A DNA stretch of 32,329 nt from Ruminococcus sp. UBA4275 (GCA_002395085.1 DGVV01000067.1:1-32329); one strand, 5' to 3'. Positions 1-8,190 are shown, counted from the stretch's first letter. Notes: generated by a model from the sequence alone, not told the origin. Numbers and translations: made by a program.

Positions 1-49
1 AGCGCCCCATTATAATCATCGCGCAGCGATACCTTTATCGACAAGCTGA
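1..49. repeat. 49-bp repeat, left copy
   Basis: These 49 bases are the exact reverse complement of the last 49 bases of the window. The match ends precisely at the base of the htrA terminator hairpin. Read in the direction of the adjacent gene, the order is gene, hairpin, then this element. It contains a TATAAT and a small inverted repeat (CGATA-AAGG-TATCG). No transposase is nearby. It is probably one copy of a dispersed intergenic repeat at which the assembly stopped. Confidence 0.9.
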
Positions 50-81
50 GAGGGACATCCGGTCTGCACCGGATGTCCCTC
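50..81 (-). terminator. Hairpin terminator after htrA
   Basis: A perfect 13-bp stem (AGGGACATCCGG with its complement, plus one closing pair) has a 6-base loop and lies 13 bases after the htrA stop codon. It lacks a U-tract and is followed directly by the 49-bp repeat. Confidence 0.75.
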
Positions 82-94
82 CTGCATTGTGTTC

Positions 95-1870
95 TCAGTA
101 ATCGCCCGACTGATCTTCCATCAGCCGGAAGTCGATCTCAAATTTCTTGACCGAACCGTCATCCAGAATGCGCGCACAGCGGCAGTGAACCGTATCGCCG
201 GCACCGCAGCCCTCAATCGCTTCGTTAATGGAATCGTAGTCCGTGACCGCTTTGCCGTTCATCTCCAGAATCCAGTCGCCCGGCTTGAACGAGGTCTTGG
301 AGAGGTCAGAGTCCTCATCCACCCGCATCACCAGAACGCCCTTGCCTTCCAGCTCCTTCGGAACGGTCTTGCCGTCGGCAGCAGCAGCGCTGCACGCCTG
401 ATCGTTGTCATAAAACTGAATGCCGATGCGAACGCGCCCGCCGACATACCCCTTCTCCATCAGTTCCGTGAGAATCGGCAGCGCTTCATTGATCGTAATA
501 GCAAAGCCCAGACCTTCATACGCACCGTCTGCAAGCAGAATATTGGAGCGGTACTTCGAGGAGGTGATGCCGATGACCTGCCCGTACAGATTCACCAGCG
601 CGCCGCCCGAATTGCCCGGACTGATCGCCGCATCCGTCTGGAAGCAGTCCATTTTGTAGTTGGTGGATTCCGCGCGCACCTTTCGGTTCATGCCGGAGAT
701 GATGCCCGTCGTAATCGAGCCGCTCAGGCCCGCCGGATTGCCCAGCGCACAGACTGTCTCGCCAAGCTGCGCCTCATCGGAATCGCCCAGTGTGGCAGGC
801 TTCAGATTCTTCGCGGAGATTTTCAGCACAGCAAGATCGGTTTTCTTGTCATGCCCGACCAGCACTGCATCATAGGGCTTGTCGTCCTGTTCCGCATCAA
901 ACAGATGCACCGAATAGTTTTCTGCGCCGCTTACAACGTGCGCATTCGTTGCAATGAAGCCATCCGCAGTCAGGATGATGCCCGATCCGGAACCGACTGC
1001 TGCACCGTCTTTATAGGTATAGATTTCCGCGATACTCGGCATCACCGTCTCGGCAATGCCCTGAAATGTGTAGCGTCCCTGCGCATCCATGAGTTCACTG
1101 TCCGCGCCTTCAGGCTTCTTCTGCTGCACAATCTCCACCTTGATGATGTCACCCGCACGGTATCCGCCGGCGGTACTGCCCTTTCGGATGTCCCAGATGA
1201 TGCAGAACACCGAAAATGCCACAATCACGAACAAAATAAACAACGCAAGCAGCCGCATCCAGATGCTTCTGCGGTATTCCGGCAGCGGTTCTTCCTCCGC
1301 CATTGCAACAGCGGCAGCCGTCTGCGCAAACGGTTCAGAATCGTCAAACGGCAGCGGATGGGCTGTGGTCAGCATCGGCGGGCCTGCATTTTCCGGCGCG
1401 GGATTTGCCTGCACCGGCGCTGCGGCAGCGGATGCCGTTTCCGGTTCGCCCATCGGGTGCGATGCGGTCAGCATCGGCGGACCTGCATTTTCCGGCGCGG
1501 AGTTTGCCTGCACCGGCGCTGCGGCAGGGGATGCCGTTTCCGGTTCGCCCATCGGGTGCGATGCGGTCAGCATCGGCGGGCCTGCATTTTCCGGTGCGGG
1601 ATTTGCCTGCACCGGCGCTGCGGCAGGGGATGCCGTTTCCGGTTCACCCATCGGGTGCGATGCGGTCAGCATTGGCGGGCCTGCATTTTCCGGCGCGGAG
1701 TTTGCCTGCACCGGCGCTGCGGCAGGGGATGCCGTTTCCGGTTCACCCATCGGGTGCGATGCAGTCAGCATCGGCGGGATGTTCTGCCGGTCAGCATGGA
1801 TTGCCGTACCGGACACCGGTTTCATCAGTTCTGCAGGCTGAACGTCCTGCTGTTCCAGTTCATTTGCCAT
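95..1870 (-). CDS. htrA: HtrA/DegP-type membrane-anchored serine protease with PDZ domain
   Basis: Predicted surface protease that degrades or refolds misfolded exported proteins. The start used here (MANELEQQ) has GGAAAGGAG nine bases upstream; an ATG 24 bases earlier has no such site. The 591-residue protein has a cytoplasmic Pro/Ala-rich region made of 33-residue repeats (about 32-170), one membrane helix (about 202-226), a trypsin-like domain with the triad His311 (TNAHVV), Asp345 (KTDLAVL) and Ser421 (GNSGG), and a C-terminal PDZ domain (about 480-583). It is the last gene of an operon with a two-component system, as in the B. subtilis CssRS/HtrA secretion-stress circuit. The family is certain; the regulatory link is inferred from position. 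The long repetitive cytoplasmic arm is unusual. Confidence 0.95.
   Translation of the reverse strand: MANELEQQDVQPAELMKPVSGTAIHADRQNIPPMLTASHPMGEPETASPAAAPVQANSAPENAGPPMLTASHPMGEPETASPAAAPVQANPAPENAGPPMLTASHPMGEPETASPAAAPVQANSAPENAGPPMLTASHPMGEPETASAAAAPVQANPAPENAGPPMLTTAHPLPFDDSEPFAQTAAAVAMAEEEPLPEYRRSIWMRLLALFILFVIVAFSVFCIIWDIRKGSTAGGYRAGDIIKVEIVQQKKPEGADSELMDAQGRYTFQGIAETVMPSIAEIYTYKDGAAVGSGSGIILTADGFIATNAHVVSGAENYSVHLFDAEQDDKPYDAVLVGHDKKTDLAVLKISAKNLKPATLGDSDEAQLGETVCALGNPAGLSGSITTGIISGMNRKVRAESTNYKMDCFQTDAAISPGNSGGALVNLYGQVIGITSSKYRSNILLADGAYEGLGFAITINEALPILTELMEKGYVGGRVRIGIQFYDNDQACSAAAADGKTVPKELEGKGVLVMRVDEDSDLSKTSFKPGDWILEMNGKAVTDYDSINEAIEGCGAGDTVHCRCARILDDGSVKKFEIDFRLMEDQSGDY
1361..1777 (-). 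repeat. 99-bp in-frame tandem repeats in htrA
   Basis: About four copies of a 99-bp unit encode a 33-residue segment containing PMLTASHPMGEPETAS and AAAPVQAN. A degenerate partial copy follows on the membrane side. Copies differ at only a few positions (SAP/PAP, SPA/SAA), so the array is young or kept uniform by recombination, and copy number may vary between strains. Confidence 0.95.
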
Positions 1871-1894
1871 TGGCAGAACACTCCTTTCCGGCAT

Positions 1895-3322
1895 TTACGC
1901 CTCATCGCCTTTTTTCTGCGGCTGTGTCAGCGGCAGACTGACGATAAACTCGGTATACTCGTCCTTCACGCTGCGCACCGTCACAGTGCCGCTGTGCAGG
2001 ACAACAATCCGGCTGACAATCGAAAGCCCCAGCCCGACGCCCGTTGTATCTTTGCCGCGGGAAATGTCCGTTTTATAGAATCGCTCAAAAATATGCGGAA
2101 TCTCGTCTTCTGCGAGGCCCTCTCCGCTGTTGCGCAGATGGACGTGCGCCTGTGTCTCATCGGAATCCACCGCGAGGAACAGTTCGCCGCCCTCATCCAC
2201 AAACTTAATCGCATTTTCTGTCAGATTATAAAACACCTGCTGAATCAGATCCTGATCCACCTCGCAGAATGTGCGCGGACAGGCATCAAGCCCCTCCACG
2301 CGCACCTGTTTTTCGTCGATGCGCTTCTCGAACAGCAGCAGCGTCTGAATCAGCAGATTTGTCAGATCCAGTTTTTCAAAATGCGGGGAGAGCGTACCCT
2401 CCTCAAAACGCGAAATATTGAGCATGGAATGCACCATGCGGGTCATGCGCTGCACCTCCGAGGAGACAATCCGCAGATAGTGCTTCTGCTTCTCCGGCGG
2501 AATCGTTCCGTCGAGAATATTGTCCACAAAGCCGCCGATGGTGGTCATGGGCGTTTTCAGCTCATGGGAGATGTCTGAAACAAAGCGCTGTCTGCTGCGC
2601 TCATTTTTGTCAATGAAATCCGCCATGCGGTTCATAGTTGCAGCGAGTTTATCCAGTTCCGGTTCACCGGTCGGGCTGAGGCGGCAGGAGAAATCACCCT
2701 TTGCATACTGCTCTGCCGCGTGCGTAATGCCCAGCACCGGCTTGAGAAGCTGCATCGTATTAAAATAGAACATCAGTGCGCCCAGCACACCGATGACCAG
2801 TACCGTCACAGCCAGCACCACAATCATCGACGAGGAAAAATTGCTGATATAGGCAACCGGAAACATCAGCATCAGATAATAGGTATTGCTGCCGAGTTCA
2901 AACCGCTCAACATAGGTTGCGGTCGGCTCAGAAAAATTGCCGCTTGCGCCGCCCATCCGGCAATAGGGCGCTGCACTTGCTTCCTCACGCAGCGCGGCGC
3001 TGAGGGAAACATCCGTTGCGTTGTAATCCGAGCGCACGATGCAGACACCGTCCGAATCGAACACATAACAGTCAACGAATTCGATTGTGGTATAGGTCTC
3101 CAGCTCTGTCCGCAGGGTATCCGGCTGAAGCATCTCATCCGTCACATACTGATCGCGAATGCGCATCAGCAGCACACGCGCCGTGCGGTAGAAGCGGTCA
3201 TAGGCTTCCTGTTCCTGCTCATGATTGGCATAGAGCATCATGATAACGCCCGTCAGACCGCAGGCGAACATCAGCACGATTGTACACAGAAAGAAGATGC
3301 GGCTGTATACACTTTTCAGCAT
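1895..3322 (-). CDS. Two-component sensor histidine kinase
   Basis: Membrane sensor kinase of 475 residues. Helix 1 (about 9-32) and helix 2 (about 163-187) flank an extracellular sensing region of about 130 residues. A HAMP-type linker follows (about 188-240), then a HisKA domain with phospho-acceptor His253 in SHELKTP, and an ATPase domain with an N-box (NLTEN, Asn370) and glycine boxes NSGEGL (398-403) and GVGLGLS (428-434). It starts 3 bases after the response-regulator stop codon, so translation is probably coupled. The next gene is the HtrA protease, suggesting that it senses envelope or secretion stress. The ligand cannot be read from the sequence. Confidence 0.95.
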   Translation of the reverse strand: MLKSVYSRIFFLCTIVLMFACGLTGVIMMLYANHEQEQEAYDRFYRTARVLLMRIRDQYVTDEMLQPDTLRTELETYTTIEFVDCYVFDSDGVCIVRSDYNATDVSLSAALREEASAAPYCRMGGASGNFSEPTATYVERFELGSNTYYLMLMFPVAYISNFSSSMIVVLAVTVLVIGVLGALMFYFNTMQLLKPVLGITHAAEQYAKGDFSCRLSPTGEPELDKLAATMNRMADFIDKNERSRQRFVSDISHELKTPMTTIGGFVDNILDGTIPPEKQKHYLRIVSSEVQRMTRMVHSMLNISRFEEGTLSPHFEKLDLTNLLIQTLLLFEKRIDEKQVRVEGLDACPRTFCEVDQDLIQQVFYNLTENAIKFVDEGGELFLAVDSDETQAHVHLRNSGEGLAEDEIPHIFERFYKTDISRGKDTTGVGLGLSIVSRIVVLHSGTVTVRSVKDEYTEFIVSLPLTQPQKKGDEA

Positions 3323-3325
3323 CGC

Positions 3326-4027
3326 TTATTCCGATTCCTCCGGCACGGCGAATTTATAGCCCACGCCCCAGACAGTCCGGAGCTGCCACTTATCGGAAAC
3401 GCCGTCAAGCTTTTCGCGCAGGCGCTTGATGTGAACATCAATCGTGCGGGAATCGCCGTAATACTCAAAGCCCCACACCTCATCAAGAAGCTGATCGCGG
3501 GTGTAGACATGATTGGGATTTGAGGCAAGGCAATAGAGGAGCTGAAGCTCCTTCGGGGGGGTCTCAATGCGCTGCCCCTTCACGCGCAGCACATAGCCGT
3601 CGAGATCAACGACCAGTCCGTCATACTCCACTCTGCGCTTGGAGGGCACAGTCGGCATGGGATCATTCTGCCGTGTACGCGCCTCAATGCGGGCAAGCAC
3701 AACCGTCTTATTGAAGGGCTTGTGGATGAAGTCATCCGCACCAAGCTTGAGTGCCATTGCCTCGTCGATGGGGTCGGATTTTGCCGAGATAATCAGCACC
3801 GGCACTTTGGATTTCTCACGGATGCGGCGCAGAACCTGCAAACCGTCCATGCCGGGCATCATCACATCCAGCAAAATGACATCCGGATGCTTTTCTTCAA
3901 AGAGCCGCAGCGCAGCAGCACCGTCATTTGCGGTCATAGCAGCATAGCCGTCGCCCTCTACAATGGTACGAAGCAGTTCACAGATATGTCTGTCGTCATC
4001 TACAATAAGTATATTTCCGATTGCCAT
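3326..4027 (-). CDS. OmpR/PhoB-family response regulator
   Basis: DNA-binding response regulator of 233 residues. The receiver domain (about 4-118) has the acidic pocket Asp10-Asp12, phospho-acceptor Asp54 in LLDVMMPGMDG, and the conserved Lys103 in KPF. The C-terminal winged helix (about 133-229) contains the typical YTRDQLLDEVWG and SRTIDVHIKRLREKL segments. AGGAGG lies nine bases before the ATG. It is the first gene of the regulator-kinase-protease operon, and its promoter carries a perfect palindrome over the -10 box, so autoregulation is plausible. Confidence 0.96.
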   Translation of the reverse strand: MAIGNILIVDDDRHICELLRTIVEGDGYAAMTANDGAAALRLFEEKHPDVILLDVMMPGMDGLQVLRRIREKSKVPVLIISAKSDPIDEAMALKLGADDFIHKPFNKTVVLARIEARTRQNDPMPTVPSKRRVEYDGLVVDLDGYVLRVKGQRIETPPKELQLLYCLASNPNHVYTRDQLLDEVWGFEYYGDSRTIDVHIKRLREKLDGVSDKWQLRTVWGVGYKFAVPEESE

Positions 4028-4065
4028 AAATGTAGTCCTCCTTTTGCGGCATATAGTAATACATC

Positions 4066-4081
4066 ATATAGTATACTATAT
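4066..4081. promoter_or_regulatory. 16-bp perfect palindrome over the -10 box
   Basis: ATATAGTATACTATAT is a perfect 16-bp palindrome covering the -10 box of the response-regulator operon. The half-sequence ATATAGTA also occurs once more, about 15 bases downstream in the direction of transcription (4051-4058). It may be an operator for a dimeric regulator, or simply a very AT-rich melting region. Confidence 0.5.
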
Positions 4082-4098
4082 TTTTCAGGATTTTGCAA
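4070..4098 (-). promoter_or_regulatory. SigA-type promoter of the two-component/htrA operon
   Basis: On the minus strand, -35 TTGCAA (4093-4098) and -10 TATACT (4070-4075) are separated by exactly 17 bp. They lie about 45 bases upstream of the response-regulator start codon. Confidence 0.75.
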
Positions 4099-4111
4099 GT
4101 ATTATGCATAC

Positions 4112-4149
4112 AAAAAATCGCAGGCAGCTCTGTGCAAACTGCCCGCGAT
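4112..4149 (-). terminator. Rho-independent terminator of the Hsp90 operon
   Basis: An 11-bp stem with one G-U pair (ATCGCGGGCAG with CTGCCTGCGAT) is followed by six T on the minus strand. It lies just after the small membrane-protein gene and separates the two minus-strand operons. Confidence 0.85.
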
Positions 4150-4173
4150 GTCTGTTTTGCTTTCGGGATGCCG

Positions 4174-4452
4174 TCACTTTTTCGCGCGCGAGACCAGCTT
4201 CGCGATGCCGCTGCCGATCAGATAGATCACATCATACAGCGGAATGAACCAGAACCGCATCATCGTCACGAAAACGCCCAGCCCGAACGCACTGAAAAAG
4301 GCCTCCACTCCGTAATCCTTCTCCCCGTTGCTCATTGCGGGCATTGCCCAGCCGCTGTCGATGCCGGTAATCATACTGACCAGTGCAAACACGATCCATG
4401 CTGCGTAATACAGCAGCGTGAGCAGGAAAATCGCTTTGAAAAAAGATTTCAT
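4174..4452 (-). CDS. Small two-helix membrane protein, family unknown
   Basis: A 92-residue protein with AGGAGG properly spaced before its ATG. Helix 1 spans about 6-28 (rich in Phe, Leu, Ile) and helix 2 about 52-83. A short polar loop carries PAMSNGEKDYG, and the tail is basic (VSRAKK). It is the last gene of the ATPase/helical-repeat/Hsp90 operon, 27 bases after the Hsp90 stop codon and directly before a strong terminator. I recognise no family. Context suggests a membrane anchor or client of the Hsp90 module, but that is inference. Confidence 0.75.
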   Translation of the reverse strand: MKSFFKAIFLLTLLYYAAWIVFALVSMITGIDSGWAMPAMSNGEKDYGVEAFFSAFGLGVFVTMMRFWFIPLYDVIYLIGSGIAKLVSRAKK

Positions 4453-4479
4453 GATATTACCTCCTGTTTCCGTGCGGGC

Positions 4480-6294
4480 TTACCCGCCGATGCTCCAGTC
4501 CAGAAGTCTCATCAGGCCGCCTGTCATGAGCTGCATCTCGTGGTGCCGCATCGGATAACCGCCCGTCAGGAGTGCCTGCACATACAAAATCTCCAGACAG
4601 CAGCGCAGCTTTTCGCCGTCTGTCACCCGCATGAGCCGCTGCACCAGCGGATTATCCGAATTCAGATACAGCCGTGCAGCCGCATCCTCCCGATATTCCG
4701 CCGCGAATGCGCCCAGCATTCCCTGAAACAGCTCCGCAGTCTGTTCCATCGAGTGCCGGATGTCCCGCAGCAGCAGCGCTTCCTCATTGACCGTATACAG
4801 CACCGGCATATCGGAAGGCTCAAAGCGTTTCCAGTCCGCGGTACAGTCGTAATCACGTAGCATCTCATTGCATTCCGCCAGCAAACGCAGTCCCGCGGCG
4901 GGGTCGCTGAGCTTCGGATTTTCCAGCAGCGCATCCAGCCGTTCCGCCTTGAGCTGCATCACGTCAATATTCGGCTGCAGGAGCTGCATCCGCTGCAAAA
5001 GCTGTGCAACGTAAGTATAACCCGCATTGACCAGCAGCATATCCTTTGCGCGGGAGATTGCCGAAAGCTGCCGGAATTCGTCATTATAGGCGGTGTACAG
5101 AATCTGCGTATCCGCGCGCAACAAATCGCTGCCCGTCAGCGTGCCGAAGGATGTCTCAAAGCTCAGATACGGGAAGAAGGCACAGTACAGCGCATCATCC
5201 TCCACCGCAACAGACTGCACTGCAAGCCGGTGAATCCGCACAATGCGCTGAAGCAGCGGGTCTTTGCGCGATGCCAGCCCGCGCAGCCACTCCGTGATGC
5301 ACTCAGAAAGCTCCTCACGCGCCTGAAGCAGCAGGTCATTCTCGTAAAAATCTTCGCGGGAGGCAGTCGGCTGAAGGCGCGAGGTATTCAGGAAACAGCG
5401 CAGGAAAAATGCCCATTTCGGCAGCAGCCGTGTGCCGTCCTCTGTCAGCAGCATATTTTTCAGGTAGATGCGGTGCGAATGCTTCGCAGTCGGGGCGGTC
5501 TCCGAGGAGAGAATGTACGCCACGCCGGAAAACAGTCCGCTCGGAGAATTGAGCGGGATATAGCTCAGGAATTTCGACTGAAACAGCGTTTCGCCCAGTT
5601 CCAGAATCTGTGCCTGTGCCGAATCGCCCTGCGGGAACGGCGGATTCAGGCGTGTGCGTTCGCCGTTCTGAATGAGGAGAATCGGTTCCGGCAGCGGCAG
5701 ACCGTAATACCGCACCAGTTCTGCGAGATGCTCCGCCTCAAAGTACCGTTCTGCATCCTTTTTCGGATGCAGCAGAATGCGTGTACCGGTTGTTTCAAGC
5801 GGCGCACAGGGCGTAATCGTGTACGTGCCGTCAGGCCGCCCGCACCATTCCAGAGAGACTTCCGGTGCTTTCACGGAGCGCGTCTGCACGCGGATCTCAT
5901 CGGAGACAAGGAAGCAGGAGAGCAGACCGATGCCGAATCTGCCGATGTAATCGCTCTGTGCCGCACCGGTCTCAAGATCGCGCTTGGAAGACTGCCCGAT
6001 CACCGCGAGAAACCGGTGAATCTCCTCCTCCGTCAGACCCGTGCCGCTGTCTGTGAAGACCAGCAGCGGTGTGCCGTCAGGTTCTTCCGAGAGCGTCAGC
6101 GTGATCTCATTGTGCGAGCGGTCAGCGGGATCGTACAGCCGCTTCGCCGCAATCGCATCCACGGCATTTTGCAGCAATTCGCGGACGAAAACATCCGGCG
6201 AACTGTAGAGATGATTCGAGAGCAGGTCAATCATGCCGCCCAGATTGACCTGAAACAGAAACGGATCTTTCGGATCATGTGCTGATTCCTGCAT
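4480..6294 (-). CDS. Non-canonical HSP90-family (HtpG-like) chaperone
   Basis: A 604-residue GHKL-type ATPase of the Hsp90 family. The nucleotide-binding domain has the N-box ELLQNAVDA (39-47), the ATP-contacting Asp82 in TDSGTG, and a glycine-rich lid motif GRFGIGLLSCF (118-128). The middle domain keeps the catalytic-arginine signature as TASRED (Arg313). The opening FQVNLGGMIDLLSNHLYSS resembles the lineage annotated 'HSP90 family protein' in actinomycetes more than E. coli HtpG. The C-terminal third has no obvious canonical dimerisation signature and no MEEVD tail. AGGAGG lies six bases before the ATG. It sits 30 bases after a helical-repeat protein in an operon headed by a P-loop ATPase. 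The family is certain; the clients are unknown. Confidence 0.9.
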   Translation of the reverse strand: MQESAHDPKDPFLFQVNLGGMIDLLSNHLYSSPDVFVRELLQNAVDAIAAKRLYDPADRSHNEITLTLSEEPDGTPLLVFTDSGTGLTEEEIHRFLAVIGQSSKRDLETGAAQSDYIGRFGIGLLSCFLVSDEIRVQTRSVKAPEVSLEWCGRPDGTYTITPCAPLETTGTRILLHPKKDAERYFEAEHLAELVRYYGLPLPEPILLIQNGERTRLNPPFPQGDSAQAQILELGETLFQSKFLSYIPLNSPSGLFSGVAYILSSETAPTAKHSHRIYLKNMLLTEDGTRLLPKWAFFLRCFLNTSRLQPTASREDFYENDLLLQAREELSECITEWLRGLASRKDPLLQRIVRIHRLAVQSVAVEDDALYCAFFPYLSFETSFGTLTGSDLLRADTQILYTAYNDEFRQLSAISRAKDMLLVNAGYTYVAQLLQRMQLLQPNIDVMQLKAERLDALLENPKLSDPAAGLRLLAECNEMLRDYDCTADWKRFEPSDMPVLYTVNEEALLLRDIRHSMEQTAELFQGMLGAFAAEYREDAAARLYLNSDNPLVQRLMRVTDGEKLRCCLEILYVQALLTGGYPMRHHEMQLMTGGLMRLLDWSIGG

Positions 6295-6324
6295 ATTATG
6301 CCTCCTTATACATCTTTTGGCGGA

Positions 6325-7344
6325 TCACTCCGCGAGCTTTTTCGTGAAATAGTCTGAGCCGTTCCTCGCATCAAATTTCGCCGCGAGATCCTGTGCATTT
6401 GCAGCCGCAGATGCCGCCGCTGCCCGCAGATCGGGGATTCCCGCTGCCGTCAGACCTGCATCCGCCGCCGCTTGCAGCAGTCTCGCCGCGCCGCGGTCAA
6501 ACCAGTAGCACAGGAACGGATTGCGCGAGCCTTCCCGCAGATGCAGATTTCGCAGATAGAACGCAAGCCCCGTCTCCGGATCGGAAACGGCATCCCAGCA
6601 GAGCAGGATTCCGCTGCGCTGGAGCTTGAAGCGCTCGCCCTCACACAGCGGACGCAGCTTTTTCGCGCAGTCCGCTGCGTATTCCGTATCGCCGCAGAGC
6701 CGCGCATCCTCCAGCAGATAGCCGTAGGTCGCGGAAGGAATCTCCTCGGAGCGATACCCCGAATCAAAGATCTTCTGTGCGGTTTTCCGTGCAGATGCGC
6801 GATTTCCGATCTCCAGCTCAAAGCGGACGATCATATCATCCTCATACGCCCCGCGATCACTCATGGAATCCGCCGCCGTATTGCGGAAATCCTCATAATC
6901 CAGCCGGAATCTCGCGCGGTCACAATAGCTGTAAAAGATCGCACGGTAATTGTAAAACGGCTTGAGCGAATAGCCGTTGACGGTCAGCTCGCGCCGGAAT
7001 TCCGAAAACCAACGCAGAATCTGCTTTTTCTCGATCTGGTAAAACTCCGTGGACGCTTCCAGAATCCACTTGAACATCCACAGCGTATCCCATGTCCACT
7101 CGCGTTCCAGCGCCGGATCTTCCTTCACCGCCGCGAGATACTGCGGGAAGTCGATGAGCGCCTGATAGCGGTCACCGGAAAACACCGACTCCTTGATAAG
7201 ATCATGGTGAAAATGCAGCAGCGCTTCACGGTCACCCGCAAGCTCCGCCGCCGTCACCGCGCTGCGGATTGCACGCAGGCGCACATCGCCCGATTCCAGC
7301 GCATTGTATTCCGCACGCAGCGCCGCAGGATCGTAATGCTCCAT
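6325..7344 (-). CDS. Helical-repeat (TPR-like) protein paired with Hsp90
   Basis: A 339-residue, apparently soluble protein with no signal peptide or membrane helix. The start MEHYDPAAL was chosen because AAAAGGAG precedes it; the frame stays open for 25 more codons upstream, into the preceding gene, without a ribosome site. The sequence reads as successive amphipathic helix pairs: an N-terminal part rich in Trp, Phe and Tyr (about 80-150), a repeat-like middle (RASARKTAQKIFDSGY, then DTEYAADCAKKLRPLCEGE) and an Ala-rich C-terminus. The pattern suggests a TPR-like solenoid, but I cannot confirm a named family. It lies between the P-loop ATPase and the Hsp90 with gaps of 28 and 30 bases, so it may be a co-chaperone or adaptor. 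Confidence 0.8.
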   Translation of the reverse strand: MEHYDPAALRAEYNALESGDVRLRAIRSAVTAAELAGDREALLHFHHDLIKESVFSGDRYQALIDFPQYLAAVKEDPALEREWTWDTLWMFKWILEASTEFYQIEKKQILRWFSEFRRELTVNGYSLKPFYNYRAIFYSYCDRARFRLDYEDFRNTAADSMSDRGAYEDDMIVRFELEIGNRASARKTAQKIFDSGYRSEEIPSATYGYLLEDARLCGDTEYAADCAKKLRPLCEGERFKLQRSGILLCWDAVSDPETGLAFYLRNLHLREGSRNPFLCYWFDRGAARLLQAAADAGLTAAGIPDLRAAAASAAANAQDLAAKFDARNGSDYFTKKLAE

Positions 7345-7372
7345 ATTCCATACTCCTTTTCTGTCCGTTTCT

Positions 7373-8074
7373 TTACTGCACTGCCTCGCTTTTGGGCATC
7401 CACGGCAGGCGCACCACAACCGGCACGCGCATCACCAGTTCTGCGGGAACGGCATCAGGCACATTCTCCGTGAAATCCGGCACGGTCACGCAGGCGGCGG
7501 GCAGACCCATGCTGCCGCAGAGCGTCTCAAATGCCGGCATACTCTCCGCGATCATCTCTGCACTCGTTTCCATGCCGAGATTGGTATTATTCACCAGATG
7601 CGTCAGTTTCATGCGGCTTGCGCGCTCAATGCCCCGCAGATAGAATTCGGCATCCTGTGCAGAGCGCGTGAGATAGCGCCGGAAGGATACCACACCCAGC
7701 ATATCCAGCTCATCGGTCTGCGCGTAGCTGTTGAGGACATGGGCATATCTGCCGAGTGCGACTGCACCGTCCTCGTCCCCGCCGACGTCGATAATCAGAT
7801 GCCCCTCCTCCGCGGCAAGTCCGCCGAGGTCAAACTGCACACTGGGTATATCCACATTTGTATTTGCATAATCCGGCGCACGCAGAATGATCCCGCGCTT
7901 TGCAAACGCCTCCTTGAAATCGGCGGTGCGGAAATAGGGGTTCACAAGGTCGAAATCCACAACCGTCACGCGCTTGCCCTCCTCCGCGAGTTTCAGGGCG
8001 AGGGCGGTAGAAAAATTGGTCTTGCCGGAGCCGAAATGCCCCGTGACCACAATGATTTTTTTCGGCTGATACAT
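7373..8074 (-). CDS. MinD/ParA-like P-loop ATPase
   Basis: A 233-residue soluble ATPase. The Walker A motif is GHFGSGKTN (Lys18); it lacks the extra signature lysine of true ParA/MinD proteins (KGGxGKT). A following VVDFDLVNPYFRT segment holds the switch aspartates, and LIIDVGGDEDG is the likely Walker B. The start MYQPKK has GAAAGGAG upstream; the longer open frame contains no credible start and runs through the promoter. It is the first gene of the operon with the helical-repeat protein, Hsp90 and small membrane protein. The related SIMIBI fold is used for partitioning, maturation and cofactor transfer, so the role here remains open. Confidence 0.88.
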   Translation of the reverse strand: MYQPKKIIVVTGHFGSGKTNFSTALALKLAEEGKRVTVVDFDLVNPYFRTADFKEAFAKRGIILRAPDYANTNVDIPSVQFDLGGLAAEEGHLIIDVGGDEDGAVALGRYAHVLNSYAQTDELDMLGVVSFRRYLTRSAQDAEFYLRGIERASRMKLTHLVNNTNLGMETSAEMIAESMPAFETLCGSMGLPAACVTVPDFTENVPDAVPAELVMRVPVVVRLPWMPKSEAVQ

Positions 8075-8096
8075 ACTGCACGCTCCTTTCCCTGCT

Positions 8097-8125
8097 ATTA
8101 TACCACGAATCGCCGCAGGATGCAA
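8097..8125 (-). promoter_or_regulatory. SigA-type promoter of the ATPase/Hsp90 operon
   Basis: On the minus strand, -35 TTGCAT (8120-8125) and consensus -10 TATAAT (8097-8102) are 17 bp apart, 23 bases upstream of the ATPase start. Its -35 box lies 4 bases from the divergent SigE-like promoter. Confidence 0.8.
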
Positions 8126-8128
8126 GTA

Positions 8129-8157
8129 GCATACTGCCGATGCACCCCGCATACAAT
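8129..8157 (+). promoter_or_regulatory. Putative SigE-type sporulation promoter
   Basis: The -10 CATACAAT (8150-8157) matches the B. subtilis SigE -10 consensus. The -35 GCATACT (8129-8135) is close to the -35 CATATT core, with a 14-bp spacer, the usual SigE spacing. It lies about 35 bases before the first gene of the peptidoglycan-binding cluster. Activity in the mother cell is inferred. Confidence 0.6.
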
Positions 8158-8190
8158 GCACCGGATGCCATACAAAGGAGGTCATCAGCC

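Noticed and set aside
1361..1777. Tandem repeats as a possible CRISPR array or satellite
   Set aside because: The units are contiguous with no spacers, keep the reading frame and encode a protein repeat. The same applies to 24309-24587.
89..2578. Long plus-strand open frame opposite htrA and the sensor kinase
   Set aside because: It is antisense to two genes with full catalytic motifs; its Arg/His/Cys-rich composition is typical of shadow frames in GC-rich DNA, and it has no ribosome site.
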